The notes under the pieces were generated by a model. That model was not told the origin of the DNA, did no database searches, and worked only from the letters and a program-made list of their open reading frames with translations. A DNA stretch of 40,412 bases, from NCBI GenBank assembly GCA_017483575.1, contig JAFUWF010000014.1:1-40412 (forward strand), given 5' to 3'. Below, in pieces: positions 9,511 to 16,268 of the stretch (position 1 is its first letter; each line of letters opens with the position of its first letter). The stretch comes from Bacteroidales bacterium (GTDB lineage: Bacteria > Bacteroidota > Bacteroidia > Bacteroidales > P3). The position numbers and the translations under genes are program-made.

Positions 9511-9802
9511 TCACCGGCATCAGCAGCACGTCGCCGTAGTCCTCGCAGCCGGTGCCGCTGAGGTGGGTGTGGCTGAAGCCATAGATGGTGTCGTCCGAGT
9601 AGTGGTAGCCGCTGCAACCGTCCCAGCCGCTGAGGCGCGTGTCGGGACTGGGCTGTATCTGCCCGAAGGGCACTATGGCTCCGGGGAACGTATGCCCGTG
9701 GCCGTCAGTGCCCACCATGGGGTTGACATACGACGTCAAGCTCTTTTCGCCGCAGGCGGTGAAAAGACCGCAAACCAATAAGATGTAAAGTATCCTTTTC
9801 AT
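9490..9802 (-). pseudogene. GH92 N-terminal fragment, out of frame with the rest
   Basis: From the ATG at 9802 this frame encodes a lipoprotein signal (MKRILYILLVCGLFTAC) and the canonical GH92 beginning: YVNPMVGTDGHGHTFPGA, VPFGQIQPSPDT, GCSGYHYSDDTIYGFSHTHL and GTGCEDYGDVLLMPV. It then runs into the heptamer array and leaves the GH92 frame. The frame stays open to 9170, but the later peptide is not GH92-like. Codon starts upstream are 1 mod 3 and downstream 0 mod 3, so there is one nucleotide too many (modulo 3). With the fragment above it makes a complete lipoprotein enzyme. Confidence 0.8.
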
Positions 9803-9820
9803 TGTCTGTCTATGATATCT

Positions 9821-9862
9821 GTCTGTTTTACACACTCCTCCGTCTGTTTTACACACTCCTCC
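9821..9862 (+). repeat. 21-bp direct repeat, two copies
   Basis: GTCTGTTTTACACACTCCTC plus C occurs at 9821-9841 and again at 9842-9862. The second copy runs into the palindromic element. It lies just upstream of the GH92 start, so it may be part of the leader. Confidence 0.85.
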
Positions 9863-9996
9863 GTCCGCCCTTCGGGCGTCCACCTCCCCTAACTTAGGGG
9901 AGGAGCCAAGATAGTGCATGTTGACAACTTTGGTTTCTTGGCTGCTCCCCTAAGTTAGGGGAGCTGGCAGGCGCTTGCGCCTGACTGAGGAGTGTG
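9852..9996. mobile_element. REPIN/MITE-like palindromic element
   Basis: Two inverted halves, 9852-9903 and 9945-9996, flank a centre of about 40 bp. Each half contains two hairpins: a GC one (CGCCCTTCGGGCG or AGGCGCTTGCGCCT) and CTCCCCTAACTTAGGGGAG or its mirror. Outer ends are CACACTCCTC and GAGGAGTGTG. GCCAAG/CTTGGC extends the pairing inward. There is no coding capacity, so any movement would need a transposase elsewhere. It separates ROK from GH92. Confidence 0.75.
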
Positions 9997-10049
9997 TCAG
10001 GGAGTGTATCAAGGAGTATGTCAACACCTGTCAAGCCATCATCTCCCAA

Positions 10050-10997
10050 TCATTCTTTCATTTTCAACAACGCCGCGGCGCCTAGGATGGCCACCTCGTT
10101 GGCGCGGAGCTCGCTCATGCGTATCTGGCAGGTGCCGGCGAAGATGTTGAGCAGGTACCGGTCAAAGGCCTCGCGCAGGGGCTTCAGCAGGGGCTCGCCC
10201 ACCTGTGCCGGGCCGCCCATGAGGAAGATGGCCTCGGGGGCCGAGAAGGTGACGGCATTGGCCATGGCCAGACCCAGCTGGTCGCCCACGGTGGCCCAGG
10301 TCTTCAGGGCAACGGGGTCGCCCTGATGGGCCAACTCGCCAATCATCTTGCTGGTAATCTCATTCTCAGACCTCATACCTCCTACCTCAGACTTCAACTC
10401 TTTATAAGTCTGCACGATGCCACGTGCCGACGTGTAGGTCTCCAGGCAACCCTCGCGGCCGCAGGAGCACTTGCGCCCATGCTGGTAGAGGATGGCGTGG
10501 CCAAGCTCGCCGGCGGCGCCGGTGCAGCCATGCACCAGCTTGCCGTCCACCACGATGCCGCTGCCCACGCCCGTACCAAGGGTGAACATGATGAAGTGCT
10601 TCATGCCACGGGCGCCGCCATAGACATACTCGCCATAGGCGGCGGCGTTGGCATCGTTGCTCAGCACCACGGGAACATCACGGTATTTGTGAATCTCCTT
10701 GCCGAAATCGAGCACGCCCTTCATCGTCAGGTTGGGGGCGTTGTCCACACACCCGGTATAGAAATTGCCGTTGGGGGCGCCGACGCCGATGCCCTCCAGG
10801 GCCGGCACCACGCCGTCGATGGCGTGCTGCGCCTCGAGCATCTCGTCGACAACCTTCATCAGGTCGCGGATGTAAGGTTCAAACTCCGTATAGGCATTGG
10901 TCGGAATGTTCCGACGCTGAATGATGTTTCCGTTCTCGGTCACCAGGCCCAGGTCCGTGTTGGTGCCGCCCATGTCAACTCCAATAGAGTACTTCAT
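10050..10997 (-). CDS. ROK family sugar kinase (glucokinase-like)
   Basis: A 315-residue cytoplasmic kinase. It shows the phosphate-binding start GVDMGGTNTDLG, a sugar-binding SNDANAAAYGE, GTGVGSGIVVDG, and the ROK zinc motif GELGHAI...CSCGREGCLE. No N-terminal DNA-binding domain is present, so it is a kinase rather than a ROK repressor. The likely substrate is glucose or another free hexose, phosphorylated with ATP. Residues about 201-212 (KSEVGGMRSENE) are encoded by an imperfect direct repeat of the AGTCTGAGGT type and look like a small insertion in the C-terminal helices. It lies upstream of GH92 on the same strand, a fitting partner for released sugars, but a 247-bp spacer with a palindromic element separates them. 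Confidence 0.88.
   Translation of the reverse strand: MKYSIGVDMGGTNTDLGLVTENGNIIQRRNIPTNAYTEFEPYIRDLMKVVDEMLEAQHAIDGVVPALEGIGVGAPNGNFYTGCVDNAPNLTMKGVLDFGKEIHKYRDVPVVLSNDANAAAYGEYVYGGARGMKHFIMFTLGTGVGSGIVVDGKLVHGCTGAAGELGHAILYQHGRKCSCGREGCLETYTSARGIVQTYKELKSEVGGMRSENEITSKMIGELAHQGDPVALKTWATVGDQLGLAMANAVTFSAPEAIFLMGGPAQVGEPLLKPLREAFDRYLLNIFAGTCQIRMSELRANEVAILGAAALLKMKE
10361..10397 (-). repeat. Short imperfect repeat inside the ROK gene
   Basis: On the gene strand GTCTGAG occurs at both ends of a purine-rich block, with GAGGTAGG and AGGTATGAG between. It encodes SEVGGMRSENE in frame. It resembles one arm of the paired arrays elsewhere; no complementary arm is seen in this gene. Confidence 0.5.
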
Positions 10998-11025
10998 ATT
11001 ATTGTTTTTATTTCAATTTAAAATG

Positions 11026-11057
11026 CAAAGATACACAGAATTCCCGACATGGACAAA
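11026..11057 (-). promoter_or_regulatory. Promoter of the ROK gene
   Basis: On the minus strand TATCTTTG (11026-11033) matches TAnnTTTG, and TTTG (11054-11057) lies 20 nt upstream. The -33 box overlaps the T-run of the terminator of the upstream barrel gene, so one gene ends where the next begins. Confidence 0.65.
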
Positions 11058-11087
11058 AAAAAGTTGCCCCCCAAAACGGAGGCAACT
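11053..11087 (-). terminator. Rho-independent terminator of the barrel gene
   Basis: On the minus strand AGTTGCCTCC pairs with GGGGGCAACT around a GTTTTG loop (about 10 bp including one G-T pair) and is followed by eight T. Confidence 0.8.
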
Positions 11088-11111
11088 ATAATATGCTGAA
11101 ATTCCAGTACC

Positions 11112-11585
11112 TTAGAAGCGGTAACGGATACCGAGGGCGATGTCACCCCAGTGGAAATCGGTGTCGGGGATGAGCCAGAAGTTGGGGCGGATGTCGAGGG
11201 ACAGCTGGAAGGGGATGGCGTCGAAATTGTACTCGATACCGGCCTGGCCAACGAGGGCGAGAGCGAAATCGCTGTCATGATCCTTGTAGCCGCTTTCCCA
11301 GCTCCACATGGCGAGACGGGCGCCGACACCGGCATACCAGCTGAAGCCGCTTCCGATTTCACCGGTCCACTGGTAGATACCAGCCAGGCTGAAGCCCGTG
11401 TAGTGATCTCCGCTGTTCCAACCGAGGTCGGTCTCAAGACGCTGACCCATGAAGCCCCACTGGGCGGAAAGTTCGGCGCCGTAACCCTGACCGCCGCCAA
11501 CGCGGACACCGAGGGTCTGAATCTGTGCGCTGGCCATAGTGCTCATTGCAAAAACAGCCACAAGTGCAATAAAAAATTTTTTCAT
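11112..11585 (-). CDS. Small outer-membrane beta-barrel protein
   Basis: A 157-residue exported protein with a clear signal peptide (MKKFFIALVAVFAMSTMASA, cut before Q). The mature part alternates hydrophobic and polar residues in about eight strands and ends in the outer-membrane signature aromatic, RYRF. Strand examples are GAELSAQWGF, FSWYAGVGARLAM and GDIALGIRYRF. No enzyme or receptor motif is visible, so a specific role cannot be given. It is monocistronic, with its own promoter candidate upstream and a strong terminator downstream. Confidence 0.8.
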   Translation of the reverse strand: MKKFFIALVAVFAMSTMASAQIQTLGVRVGGGQGYGAELSAQWGFMGQRLETDLGWNSGDHYTGFSLAGIYQWTGEIGSGFSWYAGVGARLAMWSWESGYKDHDSDFALALVGQAGIEYNFDAIPFQLSLDIRPNFWLIPDTDFHWGDIALGIRYRF

Positions 11586-11779
11586 TTTTGTGTTGATTTT
11601 TAATGTGTTATTAATAAATTGTTATCAATTTTCCATTTGTTTTTCAAATGCAAAGATAACAAAATTTTTGATAATATGTGCAAAAAATGTATTTATTAAC
11701 ACTTTTCACCCTCCCATCCTTATCTCCTCCCACACAGCCACTTGACACCCTCCAACATCGTCCCTTCTCATATCGTATT

Positions 11780-11860
11780 CATATAGTATACATATACTTC
11801 TCATATAGTATTCATATACTATATATAAGAACTATATGAGAAGTATATGTATACTATATG
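11780..11860. repeat. Perfect 30-bp inverted repeat with 21-nt loop
   Basis: Arm 11780-11809 is the exact reverse complement of 11831-11860. Each arm stutters through variants of CATATAGTATA and CATATACTTCT, and more degenerate units flank the arms. No T-run follows, so it is not a normal terminator. Confidence 0.9.
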
Positions 11861-11944
11861 TATACTATATAAGAACAGTCGAATAAAGCACCTGTTTGGT
11901 CCCTGTTTGTTACAGCCCAAAGGGGCGTTGTATGCAAAAAATAT

Positions 11945-11975
11945 TTTGCCATGTCGTAGGGATTTCGTATTTTTG
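11945..11975 (+). promoter_or_regulatory. Promoter of tsaD
   Basis: TTTG (11945-11948), exactly 19 nt, then TATTTTTG (11968-11975): a consensus Bacteroidota promoter. Transcription would start near 11982, which excludes longer tsaD starts and supports ATG 11998. Confidence 0.75.
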
Positions 11976-11997
11976 CATTTTGTTTATACTAATATAT

Positions 11998-13086
11998 ATG
12001 TCTACTATCCTAGCTATAGAATCCAGTTGCGACGACACCTCGGCGGCGGTGTTGCGGGACGATGTGCTGCTGAGCAATGTCATTGCAAGCCAGAAGGTTC
12101 ACGAGCAATACGGTGGCGTGGTGCCCGAATTGGCAAGCCGTGCGCACGAACAGAATATTATTCCCGTGGTGGATGGCGCCATCCGCGAGGCGGGTATCCG
12201 CAAGGAAGAGATTGACGCCGTGGCATTCACCCGCGGGCCGGGACTGATGGGCTCGCTGATGGTGGGCGTCAGTTTCGCCAAGAGCTTCGCCCAGGCCCTG
12301 GGCAAACCCATCATCGAAGTGAACCACCTGCAGGCGCATGTGCTGAGCCACTTCATCAGACAGGAAGTACAGGAGTGTAGGAGTACAGGAGAGCAGACAA
12401 ATGCGCTGCCCGACAAGAAGCAAGAACACTCGTCTGCATTCCTGCACTCCCACACTCCCACACTCCCCTCATTCCCGTTTATCTGCCTGTTGGTTTCTGG
12501 CGGGCACACGCAGATACTTCTGTTGCACAGCCACTTCGACATGGAGATTCTGGGGCAGACGATTGACGACGCTGCTGGCGAGGCCATCGACAAGGCGGCC
12601 AAAATCATGGACCTGGGCTATCCCGGAGGTCCCATCATCGACCGTCTGGCCAAGGAGGGCGACCCTGAAGCCTTCCACTTCGCCACACCGCAGATTGCGG
12701 GATACGACTATTCGTTCTCCGGCATCAAGACGTCGTTCCTCTATTTCCTGCGCGACCGCCTGAAGGAGGACCCCGATTTCATCGAGAAGAACAAGGCCGA
12801 CCTTTGCGCCTCCATCCAGAAGACCATCGTGGACTTCCTGCTGAAGAAGGTGGAGAAAGCAGCCCTGAAACACGGCGTGCGCCAGGTGGCCATTGCCGGT
12901 GGCGTCAGCGCCAACAGCCGTTTGCGCAGCGAGCTGCAGCGCATCTGCGACAAGCACCGCTGGCAAGCCTTCATCCCTCCCTTCAAGTTCTGCACCGACA
13001 ACGCCGCCATGGTGGGCATCGCCGGATACTTCAAGTACTTGAAAGGCGAGTTCGCCGATATCTCCTTACCTCCATACACGAGATAA
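11998..13086 (+). CDS. tsaD: tRNA N6-adenosine threonylcarbamoyltransferase TsaD with an in-frame insertion
   Basis: TsaD transfers the threonylcarbamoyl group to A37 of ANN-decoding tRNAs (t6A), acting with TsaB and TsaE. The 362-residue product shows ILAIESSCDDTSAAVL, VPELASRAH, the metal-binding NHLQAH (H110, H114), LLVSGGHTQI, GEAIDKAAK, GGVSANSRLR and a final CTDNAAMVG. Start 11998 is fixed by the promoter just upstream. Residues about 122-158 have no counterpart in ordinary TsaD, which runs from the HxxxH helix straight to FPF-CLLVSGGHT; they are encoded by a paired purine/pyrimidine repeat array. The insertion is near the metal site, so if it is retained in the protein it should form a surface loop. 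The stop is followed directly by the next hairpin array. Confidence 0.95.
   Translation: MSTILAIESSCDDTSAAVLRDDVLLSNVIASQKVHEQYGGVVPELASRAHEQNIIPVVDGAIREAGIRKEEIDAVAFTRGPGLMGSLMVGVSFAKSFAQALGKPIIEVNHLQAHVLSHFIRQEVQECRSTGEQTNALPDKKQEHSSAFLHSHTPTLPSFPFICLLVSGGHTQILLLHSHFDMEILGQTIDDAAGEAIDKAAKIMDLGYPGGPIIDRLAKEGDPEAFHFATPQIAGYDYSFSGIKTSFLYFLRDRLKEDPDFIEKNKADLCASIQKTIVDFLLKKVEKAALKHGVRQVAIAGGVSANSRLRSELQRICDKHRWQAFIPPFKFCTDNAAMVGIAGYFKYLKGEFADISLPPYTR
12361..12470. repeat. In-frame inverted repeat array inside tsaD
   Basis: Arm 1 (12361-12398, variants of AGGAGTGTAGGAGTACAGG) is largely complementary to arm 2 (12432-12470, CACTCCCACACTCCCACACT). The innermost GCAGAC/GTCTGC pairs perfectly. A 33-nt loop separates them. 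The whole element is translated in frame. Confidence 0.85.
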
Positions 13087-13184
13087 AGTGGAAAGATGAA
13101 AGCGGAAAGTGGAAAGATAAAGAAAATGATAATGCTGGTTTGCGTCAGCATGGCTTTCCACTTTCCATTTTCCACTTTCCACTC
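13087..13184. repeat. Heptamer hairpin over the porP start and signal peptide
   Basis: Arm 1 (13087-13116) and arm 2 (13154-13184) are complementary at 26 of 30 positions; both are built of GTGGAAA/TTTCCAC heptamers. The porP ATG (13096) lies in a mismatched part of arm 1. The 37-nt loop encodes the start of the signal-peptide core. Arm 1 begins at the tsaD stop. Confidence 0.9.
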
Positions 13185-14112
13185 GCTCCGCGCGCAGGAC
13201 ATACACTTCTCCATGCTGGACCTGGACCCGTTGCTGTTCAACCCTGCCTACAGCGGATTCTTCGACGGCGTGGGACGCTTCGGCGTCATCTACCGCAACC
13301 AGTGGGCTTCCGTAACCACCCCGTTCCAGACCATCAGCGCCACCGCCGAGCTGAGCCTCATGCGCAGCAAGCGCAACCACAACGGCCTCAGCATCGGTGC
13401 CTGGGTGAGCAACGACCGCGCCGGCGAGTTGAACTACGGTTCCACCTCCACCAGCGCCATCCTCTCCTACTTCCAGGCCATAGGCGACGGCGAGCACCTC
13501 GTATCCTTCGGTGCCGAAGCCGGAGTGGGCCAGGTGGGGTTCAACGTGGAGGACATCGATCTTGCCGACGGCACGGAGACCTTCGTGCGCGAGAAGGCCC
13601 TCTACCCCACCCTGGGGGCCGGTGTGGCATGGTTCTGGCAGGTGCACGACCAGCTCTATGCCAAGGCAGGCCTCTCGCTGCGCAACATCAACGAGCCCGA
13701 CATCTCCTACCTGGGCCTCAGCGACACCCGCCTCAGCCGCCGTTGGAACGCCTATGCGCGTGCCGAATGGCGCTTCCACCCCCAGTGGAGCGTGCTGCCG
13801 GTGGTGGGGTTCCAGATGCAAAAGGAGTTCAGCGAACTGGTCTACGGTGCCGACCTGAAATGGTATTTCAACGAGCGTGCCCGCAACTACCTCACCTTCA
13901 GCGCCGGCCTGCTGGGAAGACACGGCGACGCATTGTCGGTGAACCTGGCCGTGGAATGGACCTCGTGGATCTTCGGATTGAGCTACGATGCCAACCTCTC
14001 CACCCTGGCCGAAGCCAGCCATACCCTGGGAGCCTTCGAGATAGGTGTCATTTACAAAATAGGAAAAAAGGACGGCATCCACCGCGGTGCGCTGCCGTGC
14101 CCGATAATATAA
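13096..14112 (+). CDS. porP: PorP/SprF family type IX secretion outer-membrane protein
   Basis: A 338-residue PorP/SprF barrel protein: after the signal peptide comes QDIHFSMLDLDPLLFNPAYSG, the family's opening signature, then YRNQW, SIGAWVSNDRAGELNYGSTS and LSYFQAIGDGEHLVSFGAEAG. PorP proteins help present cargo or energise type IX secretion at the outer membrane, with a PorE-like OmpA partner. The signal peptide is odd: its C-terminal half (FHFPFSTFHS) is encoded by tandem TTTCCAC heptamers. An internal ATG at 13126 is an alternative start, but the first start aligns residue for residue with the next gene's signal. It follows tsaD by nine bases. SprF-type paralogues not tied to secretion also exist. 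Confidence 0.88.
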   Translation: MKAESGKIKKMIMLVCVSMAFHFPFSTFHSLRAQDIHFSMLDLDPLLFNPAYSGFFDGVGRFGVIYRNQWASVTTPFQTISATAELSLMRSKRNHNGLSIGAWVSNDRAGELNYGSTSTSAILSYFQAIGDGEHLVSFGAEAGVGQVGFNVEDIDLADGTETFVREKALYPTLGAGVAWFWQVHDQLYAKAGLSLRNINEPDISYLGLSDTRLSRRWNAYARAEWRFHPQWSVLPVVGFQMQKEFSELVYGADLKWYFNERARNYLTFSAGLLGRHGDALSVNLAVEWTSWIFGLSYDANLSTLAEASHTLGAFEIGVIYKIGKKDGIHRGALPCPII

Positions 14113-14215
14113 ATTGAAAATTGAAAATTGAAATTATCAAAGTTCATAAACGGGCCACTGAAGTTGATGTTCTGCGTCAGCCTGATTTTCAATTTTCAAT
14201 TTTCAATTTTCAATT
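14111..14215. repeat. Heptamer hairpin over the porE-like start and signal peptide
   Basis: Arm 1 (14111-14135, TTGAAAA units) and arm 2 (about 14185-14215, TTTTCAA units) share at least 22 bp of perfect complementarity. The arrangement matches that at porP, but with another heptamer. The TTG start lies inside arm 1. Arm 1 begins at the porP stop. Confidence 0.9.
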
Positions 14216-15699
14216 CGACCTTTGGCCAATACCGCGTGGTGCATCTGGAGAAACCGTTCAACACGCCGGGGAGCGAGACCGGTGCCCTGCGCGTGGGCGA
14301 CACGGCGATGGTCTACTCGTCGATGCCGCCCAAGGTGAAGACCAACAGCCACTTCGACATGGGCGGGGGCGTGATGCAGGTCTACCAGGCCCGTATCGCC
14401 AAGAGCGGCAAGGTATCGCGTCCGAAGCTGGACCGTTGGGGGCTCAACAGCCGTCGCGACCACACAGGCAACCTCGCCATCGACCCCCTGAGCCAGGACC
14501 TCTACTTCACCCGTGGCGACGTGGAGACGCTGGACTGCGAGATATGGTTCGCCAAGAAGAAGAAACGCCGCGGATGGGAGAAGCCCGTCAAACTCAAAGG
14601 ACCGGTGAACCTCAAGGGGTACACCTCGACGCACCCCGCCGTGGGGCGTTTGGCGGACAGCACGGTGATACTCTACTTCGTCAGCAACCGTCCGGGCGGT
14701 CTGGGCGGCAACGACATCTGGTACACCCTGGTCAAAGGGACGACAACGTCGGAGTGCGTGAACCTGGGCCCGATGGTGAACTCGGCGGCGGACGAGCTGA
14801 CACCCTTCTACGACCAGCGCAACGGTGTGCTCTACTTCTCGTCGGACCGCGAGGGTGGCCGCGGTGGCCACGACATCTATTGCGCCCAAGGCCATCGCAA
14901 CACATGGCAGCAGGCCGAGGCCGTTTGCGGATGCCTCAACAGCGAGCAGAACGACCTCTACTTCAACATCTCCGACTACGACAGCCTCAGCGGACGCCCC
15001 ATCGGGGGATTCCTGGCCTCCAACCGTAGCGACAGCTATTTCCTCACGGACTCCACCTGCTGCAACGACCTCTACCGTTGGGGCCTCGACTCCGGCTTTG
15101 TCATCGAGCTGCCCATAGTGGACACCGTGGTGGAGAACATCGACACCATCCAGCAGCGCGTGCTGAGGTTCATGTTCCCCCTGTTCCTCTATTTCCACAA
15201 CGACGAACCCGACCCGCAGAGCCGCGAGGTGGTGACGGAGACAACCTATCCCGACTGCCAACGCCACTATGCCTCGTTGCGCAACGAGTACATCTCGCGC
15301 CAACGGAACGCCGACGACTCTTCGATGATGGCCCTCTTCTTCGACACCTGCGTGGTGGGCAATTTCAACCGCACCGAGGAGCTGCTGGAGTACGTGGAGA
15401 GCCTGCTCGATGCCGGCCACAGCATCACCATCACCATTGCCGGCTACGCCAGCCCGTTGGCCCGCAGCGACTACAACCTCAACCTCTCGCGTCGCCGCAT
15501 CGGCAGTTTCATTAATATGATACGCACGTGGCGCGGAGGGGTCTTCGAGGACGCCCTCACCGAAGGGCGCCTCTTCATCGAGCAGAAGCCCCACGGCGCC
15601 GTGGAGCCCACCACCGAGAGCACCTCGCAGGACCCCGTCTACGGCCTCCCCGCCGCCCTCGCCCGCCGCATCGAGATCATTGGCTGCAGAATAAAATAA
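14128..15699 (+). CDS. PorE-like PD40/OmpA-family protein, type IX secretion partner of PorP
   Basis: A 523-residue exported protein. The middle has WD40-like PD40 blades (STHPAVGRLADSTVILYFVS then NRPGGLGGNDIWYT; GVLYFSSDREGGRGGHDIY; NDLYFNISD). The C-terminus is OmpA-like and peptidoglycan-binding (ITIAGYASPLARSDYNLNLSRRR). PorP genes are commonly paired with such a protein, which anchors the complex to the cell wall. Classical PorE is a lipoprotein, but no lipobox is visible here; the signal ends near STFGQ. The start is taken as TTG 14128, because it aligns the signal with that of PorP; ATG 14167 is the alternative. The porP stop is 15 bases upstream, so the two form an operon. Confidence 0.8.
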   Translation: MKLSKFINGPLKLMFCVSLIFNFQFSIFNSTFGQYRVVHLEKPFNTPGSETGALRVGDTAMVYSSMPPKVKTNSHFDMGGGVMQVYQARIAKSGKVSRPKLDRWGLNSRRDHTGNLAIDPLSQDLYFTRGDVETLDCEIWFAKKKKRRGWEKPVKLKGPVNLKGYTSTHPAVGRLADSTVILYFVSNRPGGLGGNDIWYTLVKGTTTSECVNLGPMVNSAADELTPFYDQRNGVLYFSSDREGGRGGHDIYCAQGHRNTWQQAEAVCGCLNSEQNDLYFNISDYDSLSGRPIGGFLASNRSDSYFLTDSTCCNDLYRWGLDSGFVIELPIVDTVVENIDTIQQRVLRFMFPLFLYFHNDEPDPQSREVVTETTYPDCQRHYASLRNEYISRQRNADDSSMMALFFDTCVVGNFNRTEELLEYVESLLDAGHSITITIAGYASPLARSDYNLNLSRRRIGSFINMIRTWRGGVFEDALTEGRLFIEQKPHGAVEPTTESTSQDPVYGLPAALARRIEIIGCRIK

Positions 15700-15720
15700 A
15701 AACTTTTTTTCACTTTTTTT

Positions 15721-15746
15721 TGTAAGATTTTTGCACTTCTTGCGTC
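15721..15746 (+). promoter_or_regulatory. ECF-type promoter motif before sigma cassette 1
   Basis: TGTAAG at 15721 and TGCGTC at 15741 are 20 nt apart (start to start) after a T-run ending TCACTTTTTTT. The same pair with the same spacing precedes cassette 2 (18335/18355), and the spacers share GCACTT/CCACTT. Autoregulation by the encoded sigma factors is inferred. Confidence 0.6.
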
Positions 15747-15795
15747 AATAGGGCAAACAACCGAGTAGGCACAAGAAGCACTCCTCGACACCCTG

Positions 15796-16254
15796 ATGGC
15801 CCTCCAGCCTGCCCTGCAGCTCACCGCTGAGAAGCTGCTGCGCTCGGAGGCCGACGCCGAGGACACCGTGCAGGACGCCATCATCGACCTCTGGCAACGC
15901 CGCGACGAGCTGGAGCATGTGCGCGACATCCGCGCCTACGCCATGCAGAGCCTCAAGAACCGCTGCATCTCCTTCCTCCGCAAGAGCCGCGACATCGCCA
16001 CCGACAAGATTGAACTCTTCGACACCGTCGACGACGACGCCATCCGCGAAGAGGCGGCCCTCACCGAGGAGCGTGCCGCACGCCTGGACGGAATGATGGC
16101 CCAGCTGCCACAACGTCAACGCGAGGCTGTGACGATGAAATACATCGAAGGCATCAGCCACGAGGAGATGCAACGCCGACTGGGCATGACCAGCACCAAC
16201 GTCTACGCCACCCTCTCGCGTGCCATGAGTACTCTGAAATCCATGATTAAATAA
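15796..16254 (+). CDS. ECF RNA polymerase sigma factor, cassette 1
   Basis: A 152-residue sigma-70 family protein with region 2 (EADAEDTVQDAIIDLWQRR, AYAMQSLKNRCISFLRK) and region 4 (LPQRQREAVTMKYIEGISHE, then LGMTSTNVYATLSRAMSTLK). It is the paralogue of the protein at 18392. The alignment continues upstream of the ATG (LLDTL against FLDTL), but the codon matching the paralogue's ATG is TAG (15766-15768). The start is therefore shorter, or a start codon has decayed. Most of region 2 is intact, so the protein is probably functional. The gene is 15 bases ahead of its putative anti-sigma gene. Confidence 0.88.
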   Translation: MALQPALQLTAEKLLRSEADAEDTVQDAIIDLWQRRDELEHVRDIRAYAMQSLKNRCISFLRKSRDIATDKIELFDTVDDDAIREEAALTEERAARLDGMMAQLPQRQREAVTMKYIEGISHEEMQRRLGMTSTNVYATLSRAMSTLKSMIK

Positions 16255-16268
16255 AAAAAAGAACAGCT

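Larger units (their letters stand above)
11586..11997. other. Divergent spacer between the barrel gene and tsaD
   Basis: A 412-bp AT-rich spacer. A TATCTTTG box on the minus strand at 11651-11658 is the probable -7 element of the barrel gene; the nearest TTTG (11681-11684) is 22 nt away. The long perfect inverted repeat at 11780-11860 and the tsaD promoter at 11945-11975 follow. No gene is seen. Confidence 0.6.

Noticed and set aside
7252-9561. A 769-codon frame antisense to GH92
   Set aside because: It mirrors GH92 codon bias. It even spans the GH92 frameshift, but encodes no recognisable domain.
11780-11860. Rho-independent terminator or invertible promoter
   Set aside because: No T-run follows the stem, and no site-specific recombinase gene is in the window. 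The loop is too short to be an invertible promoter segment.
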